64,000 nucleotides of DNA from Bacillus sp. V2I10 (GTDB taxonomy: Bacteria; Bacillota; Bacilli; Bacillales; Bacillaceae): positions 3,558,001 through 3,622,000 of the forward strand of contig NZ_JAUSYV010000001.1 in the NCBI RefSeq assembly GCF_030817055.1, in the 5' to 3' direction. The position numbers and the translations under genes are program-made. Positions 44,101 through 52,421 of the stretch are shown piece after piece. Numbering within the stretch: the stretch's first letter is position 1; every line of letters starts with the position of its first letter. The notes beneath the pieces are model-generated. The model did no database searches. It saw only the letters and a list, made by a program, of their open reading frames with translations, and was not told where the DNA came from.

Positions 44101-44701
44101 GGCCTTCAAGCTCATGAAGAATATCTTGAACACGATTGAGATTTTCCTGCGTTTCCGCTAGCTTGAACTCTGCTTTTTTCTTTCGTGTTTTATATTTTAA
44201 AACACCTGCCGCTTCTTCAAAGATGCTGCGTCTTTCCTCCGCTTTGCTGCTGAGGATTTCTTCCACTTTTCCTTGGCTGATGATTGAAAAAGCTTCTTTG
44301 CCAAGGCCGGAATCCATAAAAAGATCCACAATATCTTTCAGCCGGCAAGACTGATTGTTTATATAAAAGTCGCTTTCACCGGATCTATACACTCTTCTCG
44401 TAACCGATACTTCATGATAATCGATTGGCAGAAACTGATCTTCGTTATCAAGGGTGAGAGTAACCTCCGCCATATTTACGCCTTTTCTCGAGTCACTGCC
44501 GGCAAAGATAATATCCTCCATTTTCGTTCCCCGGAGAGATCGTGCCGACTGCTCGCCGAGCACCCATCTGATGGCGTCTGTTATATTGCTTTTCCCGCTG
44601 CCGTTGGGTCCGACTACTGCGGTCACCCCTTTTACAAAATCTACATTCACCCGCTCTGCGAATGATTTAAATCCTACTATATCCAAACGTTTGAGGAACA
44701 T
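41135..44701 (-). CDS. smc: SMC chromosome condensation protein
   Basis: 1188 residues: N-terminal head with Walker A GPNGSGKS at 31-38, long coiled coil, a hinge (about 510-660, with the Gly-rich GGDVVNPGGSMTGG), a second coil, and the C-terminal head with LLSGGERALTAIAL and Walker B CVLDEVEAALDE. With ScpA/ScpB it organises and segregates the chromosome. It has its own likely promoter just upstream. Confidence 0.98.
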   Translation of the reverse strand: MFLKRLDIVGFKSFAERVNVDFVKGVTAVVGPNGSGKSNITDAIRWVLGEQSARSLRGTKMEDIIFAGSDSRKGVNMAEVTLTLDNEDQFLPIDYHEVSVTRRVYRSGESDFYINNQSCRLKDIVDLFMDSGLGKEAFSIISQGKVEEILSSKAEERRSIFEEAAGVLKYKTRKKKAEFKLAETQENLNRVQDILHELEGQVEPLKIQASIAKDFLEKKEELEQFEVALTVYEIEELHKKWESLSETVENGRLQESSLFASVQKKEAEIEQIRDQSQALDESINDLQQVLLLASEDLEKLEGRKEVLKERKKNAHQNKSQLQKIIEEASERTSALENEKKTQSALLEKLQKEVSDLKMQLQEKQTQLSTYDQNIEEKIESLKSEYFDLLNAQAQARNEMTYIDDQMDQQTKKTGRLKDANQKYINERIEIEEKKRRLEAKLSLLEAQLDEQIKTFRAAQAKLEKDKAAYQKRETSLYQAYQYLQQTKSRKEMLETMQEDYAGFFQGVKEVLKQRNQLQGIHGAIAELITTDKQFETAVEIALGGAAQHVVVENEQAARTAISYLKKNAFGRATFLPLTVMKERTISAHDLQTLRTHSAFKGIASDLVSFDPRYQRAVSNLLGTVVVTEDLKGANELAKLLNYRFRFVTVGGDVVNPGGSMTGGAVKQKNNSLLSRSRELETIEKQYKEMSDKTSQLEEDVKSLKHSILAQDQQLEVQREKGEQLRIETQSVRSELREMEMNEKNVNNHLSLYDAEKESYQDEQARMIKRKEELAVQLDASMEKMKHLDELIAELSAQKTTQQSSKEEVQNAITDLKVVLASKKQSLENQLEKAERTKLELDNQHKKLTEAREDLNFLHDEMNSNFSGEEKLEETARQKREDKNKTIELISVRRNQRLKLQDQLEVSEREVKELNRQHKQLSDLLKDEEVRLNRFDVELDNRLNHLRVEYLLTFEAAKEKYVLDLDVNEARKRVKLIKLAIEELGTVNLGAIDEYERVSERFHFLTDQRNDLQEAKDTLYQVIDEMDEEMKKRFHHTFTQIRFHFESVFQALFGGGRAELRLTNPDDLLNTGVDIVAQPPGKKLQNLGLLSGGERALTAIALLFSILKVRPVPFCVLDEVEAALDEANVHRFSQYLKKFSKDTQFIVITHRKGTMEDADVLYGVTMQESGVSKMVSVRLEETKEFVQSG

Positions 44702-44737
44702 TTAGGATCCTCCCTACTATTCTTTAAAATCAACCAT

Positions 44738-44746
44738 ATTCTATCA
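44738..44746 (-). promoter_or_regulatory. Extended -10 promoter of smc
   Basis: TGATAGAAT, an extended -10 with TG at the right place; no good -35. It lies between the rnc terminator and smc. Confidence 0.45.
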
Positions 44747-44877
44747 TAATTCAGGCCAGTTTGTTTAAAAAGATAAAGCTCCTTCCCGCTTATCATTCAG
44801 ATGCTCGGATAATTTAATAGAAATCTTGAAGGAAACCATTATTTTCTCATCTTGTGAAAACTGCTGAACATAAAGAG

Positions 44878-44899
44878 AACCCCCTGATTTCCGGGGGTT
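44878..44899 (-). terminator. Terminator after rnc
   Basis: Seven-base perfect stem AACCCCC/GGGGGTT with loop GGAAATCA, then CTCTTTAT. The tail is modest, so read-through into smc is likely. Confidence 0.7.
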
Positions 44900-44907
44900 A
44901 ATTCATC

Positions 44908-45639
44908 TTAATGAGGTTTCAATTTTGTTAATGCTTCCTGGGCGGCATGCTGTTCAGCCGCTTTTTTTGATTTGCCGTTTCCGGTTCCGAGAATTTCTCC
45001 ATTTAAAGAGACAGTGGCTACAAACTCACGATTGTGGGCAGGGCCTTTCTCCTGAAGAATTTTATATTCCAAAGAACCTTTGCTGTCTCTTTGAACAAAC
45101 TCCTGCAGCTGACTTTTGAAATCCATCACATGAGAAAAAGCACCATCATTAATTTTAGGAAAAACACATTTATCTAAAAAGGCAACGACAGGATCAAGCC
45201 CTGAATCCAAATATAAAGCTCCGATAAATGCTTCAAAAACATCTGCTAGCAGAGCAGGTCTAGCTCTTCCGCCAGTCATTTCTTCACCTTTACCAAGCAG
45301 TACAAGCTTTCCAAATGATAATTCATTTGCGAATGCTACAAGCGACGGCTCACATACAATAGCTGCACGGACCTTTGTTAAATCACCTTCGCTCATTGTT
45401 GGATATTTCTTAAATAAAAACTGAGAAATCGTTAATTCTAAAACTGCATCTCCTAAAAATTCCAGTCTTTCATTGTCCTCGTAAGGCTTTTTGCGATGCT
45501 CATTCACATAGGATGAATGTGTGAAGGCTTGATACAAAAGTCTTTCATTTTGAAATGTATGGCCAATTTGTTCTTGAAATTGTTTGAATTCTGCTTTTTT
45601 GACAAACGATCTTCTCTCTCTGTAATTCATCTTCGGCAT
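44908..45639 (-). CDS. rnc: Ribonuclease III
   Basis: 243 residues from ATG 45639, which has GGAGG five bases before it. Nuclease domain with the signature ERLEFLGDAVLEL (57-69) and a C-terminal double-strand RNA-binding domain (about 170-240). Cuts rRNA precursors and double-stranded RNA. Placed between acpP and smc as in B. subtilis. Confidence 0.97.
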   Translation of the reverse strand: MPKMNYRERRSFVKKAEFKQFQEQIGHTFQNERLLYQAFTHSSYVNEHRKKPYEDNERLEFLGDAVLELTISQFLFKKYPTMSEGDLTKVRAAIVCEPSLVAFANELSFGKLVLLGKGEEMTGGRARPALLADVFEAFIGALYLDSGLDPVVAFLDKCVFPKINDGAFSHVMDFKSQLQEFVQRDSKGSLEYKILQEKGPAHNREFVATVSLNGEILGTGNGKSKKAAEQHAAQEALTKLKPH

Positions 45640-45702
45640 AGGTACCTCCATCACTTAAACAAACGCATCTTTTCTTTTTTGTTCCCATGTTTTAAAAGGG
45701 AT

Positions 45703-45728
45703 AAAGCCCCGCTTTAAAACGGGACTTT
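45703..45728 (-). terminator. Hairpin after acpP
   Basis: Nine-base stem AAAGTCCCG/CGGGGCTTT (one G-U pair), loop TTTTAAAG. No U-run, so a partial terminator or 3' end-protecting hairpin. Confidence 0.6.
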
Positions 45729-45738
45729 AAATGCAACA

Positions 45739-45972
45739 TTACTGTTGACTTTGTATGTAGTTCACAGCGTCTCCCACTGTTGTAATTGTTTCTGCATCTT
45801 CATCAGAAATCTCCATATCGAACTCATCTTCAAGTTCCATAACAAGTTCTACTACATCAAGGGAATCCGCACCTAAATCGTCTTTAAAAGAAGCTTCCAT
45901 TTTTACTTCAGCCTCATCAACACCAAGACGGTCAACGATAATTTTCGTTACGCGAGCCAGTACATCTGCCAT
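45739..45972 (-). CDS. acpP: Acyl carrier protein
   Basis: 77 residues, strongly acidic. Phosphopantetheine site S37 in GADSLD. Carries acyl chains for FabD, FabG and PlsX, whose genes are just upstream. GGGGAGGTG precedes the ATG. Confidence 0.98.
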   Translation of the reverse strand: MADVLARVTKIIVDRLGVDEAEVKMEASFKDDLGADSLDVVELVMELEDEFDMEISDEDAETITTVGDAVNYIQSQQ

Positions 45973-45995
45973 AACATTTCACCTCCCCTCAAAGT

Positions 45996-46001
45996 ATTAT
46001 A
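45996..46001 (-). promoter_or_regulatory. Possible internal promoter before acpP
   Basis: Perfect -10 TATAAT in the 93-base fabG-acpP gap, but no good -35 at 16-18 bases. Would help make ACP in excess over the enzymes. Confidence 0.35.
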
Positions 46002-46065
46002 GTGTATATCCAATTAAAAAACTAGCCGAAATCAGAGAATCCAAAAGAAGACCTCTAAATCTTTT

Positions 46066-46806
46066 TTACATGACCATTCCGCCGTCGATATGGATCGTTT
46101 GCCCTGTGATATAGCTGCTTTTATCAGAAGCTAAAAACGTTACCGCATTTGATATGTCTGATGGCTCGCCAAACCGGGCAAGCGGAATTTGCTTCAGCAT
46201 TTCATTTTTCACTTCTTCTGTCAGTTTATCCGTCATATCGGTTGTAATAAACCCGGGTGCGATGGCATTGACGGTAATATTTCTCGATGAAAGCTCCTTA
46301 GCTGCTGTTTTCGTTAAACCGATAACACCAGCTTTTGCCGCTACATAATTCGCCTGACCAGGATTTCCGCTAACTCCTACAATGGATGCAATATTGATGA
46401 TTCGTCCTTGACGCTGCTTCATCATTTGGCGGGTAACTGCTTTTGTTGTGAGAAAAACACCTTTTAAATTGATGTTAATGACATCATCCCATTCAGAGTC
46501 TTTCATTCTCATCAGCAGATTATCCTTTGTAATGCCGGCATTGTTAACTAGTATGTCCAATCTGCCGAATTGCTCCACTGTGGCTTTGACCATAGCAGTT
46601 ACAGCATCACTGTCGCTGACATCTGCCTGAACGGCAAATGCTTCTCTGCCGAGTGCCTTTATTTCATCAACAACTTCATTCGCTTTTGCTTCGCTCCCAG
46701 CGTAATTTACAGCTACATTTGCACCATTTTGAGCCAATTCAAGTGCAATGGCGCGGCCGATTCCTCTTGATGCTCCAGTAACTAATGCCACTTTACCTTC
46801 AACCAT
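46066..46806 (-). CDS. fabG: FabG, 3-oxoacyl-ACP reductase
   Basis: 246 residues, short-chain dehydrogenase: NADPH motif GASRGIG at 11-17, NNAG at 88-91, and active-site S141, Y154, K158. Reduces beta-ketoacyl-ACP in each elongation cycle. Its ATG overlaps the fabD stop by one base. Confidence 0.98.
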   Translation of the reverse strand: MVEGKVALVTGASRGIGRAIALELAQNGANVAVNYAGSEAKANEVVDEIKALGREAFAVQADVSDSDAVTAMVKATVEQFGRLDILVNNAGITKDNLLMRMKDSEWDDVININLKGVFLTTKAVTRQMMKQRQGRIINIASIVGVSGNPGQANYVAAKAGVIGLTKTAAKELSSRNITVNAIAPGFITTDMTDKLTEEVKNEMLKQIPLARFGEPSDISNAVTFLASDKSSYITGQTIHIDGGMVM

Positions 46807-47750
46807 TATTTGACCTCCCTGAGCTTTTCGATTGCAGCTTCGATTGACGCTAAGTCAGATACAGCAATCGTGTTCACCTTGCGATCGATTTTTTTCACTA
46901 ATCCTGAAAGAACTTTTCCAGGACCGATTTCAACAAATGTCGTAACACCCTGTTCAATCATTTCGCCGATTGATTGCTCCCATCTTACTGGTGAAAACAA
47001 TTGTTCGACAAGCAGGGTTTTTATGTCTGCGCTGCTTGTTACAGGCGCTGCCGTTACATTTGCCACCACTGGTATAGAAGCATCACTAAGGCTTACTTCA
47101 TCAAGTATGCTTTTAAACTTTTCTGCAGCAGGCTTCATCAGCTCTGAATGAAACGGACCGCTCACATCAAGCGGGATTGCTCTTTTCGCGCCATTTTCTT
47201 TTGCTAATGCAGATGCCTTTTCCACGCCTTCAGCTGTTCCTGAAATGACAATCTGACCTGGGCAATTTAAGTTCGCCAGCTGTACAGAGAAGCCATCGTT
47301 TGTGATTTGCTCTGTTACTTCGCGAAGCTCATCTGAATTCATTCCCAGAATGGCTGCCATAGCTCCGACACCTGCAGGAACTGCTTCGTTCATATATTCT
47401 CCGCGTTTTCTGACAGCATATACAGCATCTTCAAAGGAAAGAACTCCTCCTGCAACAAGTGCTGTGTATTCTCCAAGACTGTGTCCAGCAACAAAATCCG
47501 GCTGAATCCCGCTTTCTTTCAATTTTTCCAATAAAGCGATGCTTGCTGTCAGCAGAGCCGGCTGTGCGTTGTATGTTAATGTCAGCTTTTCTTGCGGACC
47601 TTCAAAGATTAACTCAGAAAGCTGAAAACCAAGCTTGTCATCTGCAGCTGCAAACACACTGCGCGATGCTTCAACTTCATCATACAGATCTTTCCCCATG
47701 CCGACGGTCTGCGACCCTTGACCAGGGAAAATAAAGGCTAGTTTACTCAT
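46806..47750 (-). CDS. fabD: FabD, malonyl-CoA:ACP transacylase
   Basis: 314 residues. Nucleophile S91 in GHSLGEY and H202 in GPFHSELM. Starts with FIFPGQGSQ. Transfers malonyl to ACP for fatty acid synthesis. Start overlaps plsX by four bases. Confidence 0.98.
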   Translation of the reverse strand: MSKLAFIFPGQGSQTVGMGKDLYDEVEASRSVFAAADDKLGFQLSELIFEGPQEKLTLTYNAQPALLTASIALLEKLKESGIQPDFVAGHSLGEYTALVAGGVLSFEDAVYAVRKRGEYMNEAVPAGVGAMAAILGMNSDELREVTEQITNDGFSVQLANLNCPGQIVISGTAEGVEKASALAKENGAKRAIPLDVSGPFHSELMKPAAEKFKSILDEVSLSDASIPVVANVTAAPVTSSADIKTLLVEQLFSPVRWEQSIGEMIEQGVTTFVEIGPGKVLSGLVKKIDRKVNTIAVSDLASIEAAIEKLREVK

Positions 47751-48763
47751 ATTCTATCTCCTCTCAGGCCCCGAACAGAGTTCGTTTTTTCAATTGTTTT
47801 CTGAATGGTTTTGCAGACGTCGTTGTTTACCATCTCACGCGCCTGGCGGATTGCATTGTAGACAGCGTTAGGATCTGAAGAGCCGTGCGCTTTAATAACC
47901 GGCGCTTTCAGGCCGAACAATCCGGCACCGCCGTACTCAGAGTAATCCATTTTCACTTTGATCTCTTTTAATTGCGGCTTTAATACTGCTGCTGCAAGTT
48001 TAGATTTCATATTGCTGGTCAGTGCTGACTTCAGCATTTTAAATACGGACAGCGCTGTTCCCTCTATTGTTTTTAAAGCAACATTGCCGGTAAATCCGTC
48101 CGTAACAACGACATCAGCTGCTCCGTCAAGAAGATCTCTTGCTTCAACGTTTCCAATAAAGTTTAAATCGGATTCTTTCAATAATTGAAATGCTGCTTTT
48201 GTCAGCTCATTTCCTTTTTTGTCCTCTGTGCCGACATTCAGCAAACCGATTCTTGGGTTTGCAAGGCCGCGGACCTTTTTGGCATAAATGGAGCCCATGA
48301 TTGCGTATTGCTGCAAATGCTCAGGCTTTGCGTCAACATTTGCCCCAACATCAAGCATTAAGAAACCTTGTCCTTCAATGGTTGGAAGTGTCGGCGACAA
48401 TGCCGGCCTTTCAATTCCATCAATTCTTCCTACTATAAACAAACCTGCTGTCATTAATGCACCGGTGTTCCCGGCAGATATACAGGCATCAGCCTGTCCT
48501 TCTTTTACAGCGTTCGCCATCAGCACCATTGATGCATCTTTTTTTCTTCTCACCGCTCTGACAGGTTCATCTGTTCCTTCAATAACGGTATCAGTATGTA
48601 CAATTGTAATTCTTTCCGGATTTGAAAGATGTTCTTTTATAAGTGCTTCTTTACCGTATAAGATAATCTCAATATCGTTAAATAAAGTGACAGCTTTCAT
48701 TGCACCTTCTACGATTGCTTTAGGGGCATTGTCTCCTCCCATTGCATCAATTGCGATCTTCAT
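47747..48763 (-). CDS. plsX: PlsX, acyl-ACP:phosphate acyltransferase
   Basis: 338 residues. Starts MKIAIDAMGGDNAPK, the family hallmark, with SAGNTGALM and DVGANVDAKPEHL later. Makes acyl-phosphate for PlsY and phosphatidic acid synthesis. Start overlaps the fapR end by 17 bases. Confidence 0.98.
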   Translation of the reverse strand: MKIAIDAMGGDNAPKAIVEGAMKAVTLFNDIEIILYGKEALIKEHLSNPERITIVHTDTVIEGTDEPVRAVRRKKDASMVLMANAVKEGQADACISAGNTGALMTAGLFIVGRIDGIERPALSPTLPTIEGQGFLMLDVGANVDAKPEHLQQYAIMGSIYAKKVRGLANPRIGLLNVGTEDKKGNELTKAAFQLLKESDLNFIGNVEARDLLDGAADVVVTDGFTGNVALKTIEGTALSVFKMLKSALTSNMKSKLAAAVLKPQLKEIKVKMDYSEYGGAGLFGLKAPVIKAHGSSDPNAVYNAIRQAREMVNNDVCKTIQKTIEKTNSVRGLRGDRI

Positions 48764-49346
48764 TGCTGAAACCTGCCTTTTTCATTGTTTTTGATCGATA
48801 CATGTCAAATGTGCCTGAGAAAACCAGCTCGGTTCCTACATAACTGTTCACATCAACAGTCGTTCTTCCTTTATCTTCATCTACTTTTATCACTTTAGCT
48901 TTTGCGATCACTCTTTCTTTCTCTTTAACCTGTCTTGTAAAACGAATATTCGCCTTAGCCGTTAAAGCCAGTTCATCATCTATTACCGCAACTGCCAGTG
49001 AATTCGCCTGAGCAAATAAATGATGGCCGCGTGCGATTTGATTCCGGACAAACACATGCTCCTTTTTCACTTCGAAAATAGAAATGGCAGAGGAATCAAG
49101 ATCAAGATCGATAATTTCGCCGATTACTTCTTCTAAAGGAAGTGATTTCACTTCATCGTCAAGCTGCTTGACAGCTACATGCTTAATTCGTTCGCGAAGC
49201 TCAGGAATAGAAAGCTCAAGCCGGTCAAGCCTGATTGTCTGTATGCTGACACTGAATTTATCCGCGAGCTCTTCATCGGTAATAAAAGGTGTTTCATTTA
49301 TAGTCTGCTGCAGCATCGACTGCCGCTCTTTTTTTGATTTTCTCAT
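48747..49346 (-). CDS. fapR: FapR, malonyl-CoA-responsive repressor of lipid synthesis
   Basis: 199 residues. N-terminal helix-turn-helix (ITDEELADKFSVSIQTIRLDR, about 19-39), linker helix, then a hot-dog domain with HHLFAQANSLAVAVID. Malonyl-CoA binding releases FapR from DNA. First gene of fapR-plsX-fabD-fabG, with its own operator, so autoregulated. About ten residues longer than in B. subtilis at the C-terminus. Confidence 0.97.
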   Translation of the reverse strand: MRKSKKERQSMLQQTINETPFITDEELADKFSVSIQTIRLDRLELSIPELRERIKHVAVKQLDDEVKSLPLEEVIGEIIDLDLDSSAISIFEVKKEHVFVRNQIARGHHLFAQANSLAVAVIDDELALTAKANIRFTRQVKEKERVIAKAKVIKVDEDKGRTTVDVNSYVGTELVFSGTFDMYRSKTMKKAGFSNEDRN

Positions 49347-49367
49347 TTAGTGACACCGTCCGCACTC

Positions 49368-49385
49368 TTAAGACTAGGTACTAAT
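49368..49385 (-). promoter_or_regulatory. FapR operator
   Basis: ATTAGTACCTAGTCTTAA, close to the FapR consensus TTAGTACCTGNTACTAA; the left half is perfect and the right half has two or three changes. It covers the predicted start of transcription. Confidence 0.85.
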
Positions 49386-49388
49386 AGT

Positions 49389-49417
49389 AGTATATAATCA
49401 AATAAAGCAGATTGCAA
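49389..49417 (-). promoter_or_regulatory. SigA promoter of fapR operon
   Basis: -35 TTGCAA (49412-49417), 17-base spacer, -10 TATACT (49389-49394). The -35 lies inside the recG-side hairpin at 49404-49438. Confidence 0.7.
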
Positions 49418-49438
49418 GGTCCAAATGCAATCTGCTTT
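49404..49438 (-). terminator. Terminator hairpin after recG
   Basis: Thirteen-base perfect stem AAAGCAGATTGCA with its complement, loop TTTGGACCT, then ATTTGATT. It lies downstream of recG and upstream of fapR. Confidence 0.8.
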
Positions 49439-49456
49439 CTATGTTTTCGTATTCTA

Positions 49457-51511
49457 TTAATCTAATTTATCACCATCAACAACACCTGTTTTTTCCAGAT
49501 AGTCTCTGAGCTCCCTGTAATCATCCGAATGCCAGAAAGCTTCGGATTGAACGAGCTTTGCCGCATCACTCCGGGCAGTTTCAAGCGCACGGTAATCATG
49601 AACCATATCAGCCACTTTAAACTCAGGCATACCGCTTTGCTTTCTGCCAAAAAAGTCTCCCGGGCCTCTGAGTTCCAGATCTTTCTCTGACAGTTCAAAG
49701 CCATCCGCTGTTTCTGTCATAACCCGCATGCGTTCTTTGCCGGTTTCTGATTTTGGATCTGCAAGCAGAATACAGTAAGACTGTGAGCTTCCTCTTCCTA
49801 CTCGTCCTCTTAATTGATGGAGCTGTGAAAGGCCGAAGCGCTCTGCATCATAAATCATCATAACAGTCGCGTTAGGTACATTGACTCCTACTTCAACAAC
49901 GGTTGTCGAAACCAAAATTTGAACCCGGTTTTCACTGAACTCTCTCATCACTTCATCTTTTTCAGCACTTGTCAGTCTGCCATGCATCAGTCCTACATTC
50001 CATTTGTCTTTATAAAAATGAACGAGGGTGCCGTGAACATCGATTGCATTCTGAACATCAAGCTTATCCGACTCTTCAATAAGGGGACAGATAACATAAG
50101 CCTGTCTTCCCTCCTGCAGCTCTTTATGAATAAAACGAAGAATGCGGTCTAGCATTTCGTGCTTCACCCAATACGTTTCAATTTGTTTTCGGCCAGCCGG
50201 AAGTTCGTCGATCACAGAGACATCCATTTCTCCAAATGCCGTGATGGCAAGCGTTCTCGGAATTGGAGTAGCTGTCATAAACAGGACATCCGGATTTTCT
50301 CCTTTAGCGCGCAGCACTTTTCTCTGCTCAACACCAAAGCGATGCTGTTCATCTGTTATAACAAGTCCAAGTTTTGCAAAATGGACATCCTGCTGAATCA
50401 GGGCGTGTGTTCCGACTATAAATTGGATTTCACCATCTGCAACTCTCTGTAGCAGTTCTCTTCTTTTTTTCCCTTTCACTGAGCTAGTCAGCAAGGAGAC
50501 ATTGACAGGGAAGCTGCTGAAGGTTTGCGCAAGTGATTCTGCATGCTGTTCTGCCAAAATTTCCGTCGGCACCATCAAGGCAGCTTGATAGCCTGATAAA
50601 TGAGCCGCATACATGGCAATGGCCGCAACTACGGTTTTACCTGAACCTACATCTCCCTGAAGGAGGCGATTCATGCGGTAATTTGACTTCATGTCGGTTA
50701 AAATTTCACTGACAACCCTTTGCTGAGCATTTGTTAGCGGAAACGGAAGTGATTCCGTAAATCCGTCTAATTGCAATGGATCGATCTTATGGATAATTCC
50801 ATGCGACTGCTCCCGCTGAAATTTTCGCAAAGCCTGCATTTTCAGTTGAAATAGAAGGAATTCCTCATAGACAAAATATCTTCTTGCATGCTTTAAATCC
50901 TCATGCTTCAATGGATGATGCATCGTAAAAATTGCCTCTTTTTTTGGCGGCAGACGATAGGCCGCCATCAGCTGCAGAGGAATCATATCCGTTATGTCTG
51001 AAGCGTATTGACTCAATGCCTGATTGATGAATTTCCTCATCGTTTTGACTGTTATCTTTTCTTTAACAGAGTACACCGGTTCAATTTCATGCTGCTTTGC
51101 CTGTGGACCAAATACGATTTCACTGACGGAAATCGTCTGCCGGTGTTTGTCCCATTTCCCTGAGATGGTAATGATGGACTGCAGAGCAAGCTTCTTTTTG
51201 TAATATGGGCGGTTAAAAAACACGGCGCTGATTAAATATCTTCCAACGAGAACCCGAACAGTCAGCCTTGATTTCTTTTTGCCGAAAAAGGCAAGAGAAG
51301 GTTCACTATGAACCTTCCCCTCGACTGTCACCCGTTCATCATGCTGTACTTCCGCTAAGTCTTTCAGGCGATAATCTTCATAACGATATGGCAAATATTC
51401 AATTAAGTCTTTTACTGTATAAATGCCCATTCCATTTAAGATCTCTTCAGACTCCGCCCCTATTCCCTTTACTGCACTGACAGGCTGCATGAGATTATTG
51501 TCCGCGTTCAT
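49457..51511 (-). CDS. recG: RecG, branched-DNA helicase
   Basis: 684 residues from ATG 51511, giving MNADNNLMQPVSAVKGIG-like start; the next in-frame ATG (51490) is also possible and no ribosome site decides it. Wedge (OB) domain, then helicase motifs: Walker A GDVGSGKT, DEQH, and the C-terminal QLRGRVGRG. Remodels stalled forks and Holliday junctions. The start overlaps sdaAA by 17 bases. A 40-codon upstream frame is not conserved. Confidence 0.96.
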   Translation of the reverse strand: MNADNNLMQPVSAVKGIGAESEEILNGMGIYTVKDLIEYLPYRYEDYRLKDLAEVQHDERVTVEGKVHSEPSLAFFGKKKSRLTVRVLVGRYLISAVFFNRPYYKKKLALQSIITISGKWDKHRQTISVSEIVFGPQAKQHEIEPVYSVKEKITVKTMRKFINQALSQYASDITDMIPLQLMAAYRLPPKKEAIFTMHHPLKHEDLKHARRYFVYEEFLLFQLKMQALRKFQREQSHGIIHKIDPLQLDGFTESLPFPLTNAQQRVVSEILTDMKSNYRMNRLLQGDVGSGKTVVAAIAMYAAHLSGYQAALMVPTEILAEQHAESLAQTFSSFPVNVSLLTSSVKGKKRRELLQRVADGEIQFIVGTHALIQQDVHFAKLGLVITDEQHRFGVEQRKVLRAKGENPDVLFMTATPIPRTLAITAFGEMDVSVIDELPAGRKQIETYWVKHEMLDRILRFIHKELQEGRQAYVICPLIEESDKLDVQNAIDVHGTLVHFYKDKWNVGLMHGRLTSAEKDEVMREFSENRVQILVSTTVVEVGVNVPNATVMMIYDAERFGLSQLHQLRGRVGRGSSQSYCILLADPKSETGKERMRVMTETADGFELSEKDLELRGPGDFFGRKQSGMPEFKVADMVHDYRALETARSDAAKLVQSEAFWHSDDYRELRDYLEKTGVVDGDKLD

Positions 51512-52385
51512 CAAGCGAGATCCCAAAAATTTTCGCCTCGAGTTCACGGCCGGTTGGAGTTGCCGCCAGTCCTCCCTGCGCTGTTTCTTTAAGAGCAGTC
51601 GGCATGGATTGCCCAATGCGGAACATCGCATCGATCACTTCATCACAAGGTATGCGGCTCGTAATGCCTGCTAAAGCCATGTCAGCAGCAATCATTGCAT
51701 TTGCAGCACCCATAGCATTTCTTTTTACGCACGGAACTTCTACTAAACCGGCTACCGGATCGCAAACTAGTCCGAGCATATTTTTCAGAGTAATAGCCAT
51801 TGCCTCTGCAGCCTGACTAGGTGTGCCGCCTGCCATCTCCGTTATGGCAGCTGCAGCCATGCCTGAAGCAGATCCGACTTCAGCCTGACAGCCTCCGGCA
51901 GCTCCGGAAATAGATGCATTATTTGCAACGACAAATCCAAAAGCACCAGACGTAAATAAGAAATCAATCATTTGTTCCCTGCTTGGATTTAATTTAGCTT
52001 TCACAGCAAAAAGAGTACCTGGAACAACGCCCGCTGATCCTGCAGTAGGTGTTGCGCAGATTGTTCCCATTGCAGCATTAACTTCGTTTGTGGCAACCGC
52101 TTTACTGACGGCATCCAGAATAATTTCTCCAGAAAGGAAATTCCCCTTTTGAATATAGGCCTGCATGAGAACAGCGTCTCCTCCAGTCAGCCCTGAATGA
52201 GATTTCACCCCGGCAAGTCCCTTTTCAACGGCTTGTTCCATTACCGTTAAATTCTGATCCATCATGGACAAAATTTGCTCGCGTGTTCTTCCGGTCATTT
52301 CCATTTCCTGCTGAATCATAATTTCTGCTATTTTAACGCCCTTGCTTTCTGCAAGTTCGACTAGTTCTGCTACATTTCGAAACAT
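51495..52385 (-). CDS. sdaAA: L-serine dehydratase alpha subunit
   Basis: 296 residues from ATG 52385 with GGGGGA upstream. Iron-sulfur serine dehydratase: CATPTAGSAG, SGAAGGCQAEVGSA and CDPVAGLVEVPCVKRN hold the cluster cysteines. With SdaAB converts serine to pyruvate and ammonia. Confidence 0.96.
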   Translation of the reverse strand: MFRNVAELVELAESKGVKIAEIMIQQEMEMTGRTREQILSMMDQNLTVMEQAVEKGLAGVKSHSGLTGGDAVLMQAYIQKGNFLSGEIILDAVSKAVATNEVNAAMGTICATPTAGSAGVVPGTLFAVKAKLNPSREQMIDFLFTSGAFGFVVANNASISGAAGGCQAEVGSASGMAAAAITEMAGGTPSQAAEAMAITLKNMLGLVCDPVAGLVEVPCVKRNAMGAANAMIAADMALAGITSRIPCDEVIDAMFRIGQSMPTALKETAQGGLAATPTGRELEAKIFGISLDERGQ

Positions 52386-52421
52386 GTTTTTTCCCCCAGT
52401 CACATCACTGCTTCTTTCAGC

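Noticed and set aside
48288..48794. 168-codon plus-strand frame opposite plsX
   Set aside because: Third-base pattern follows plsX; composition is that of an antisense shadow and there is no start signal.
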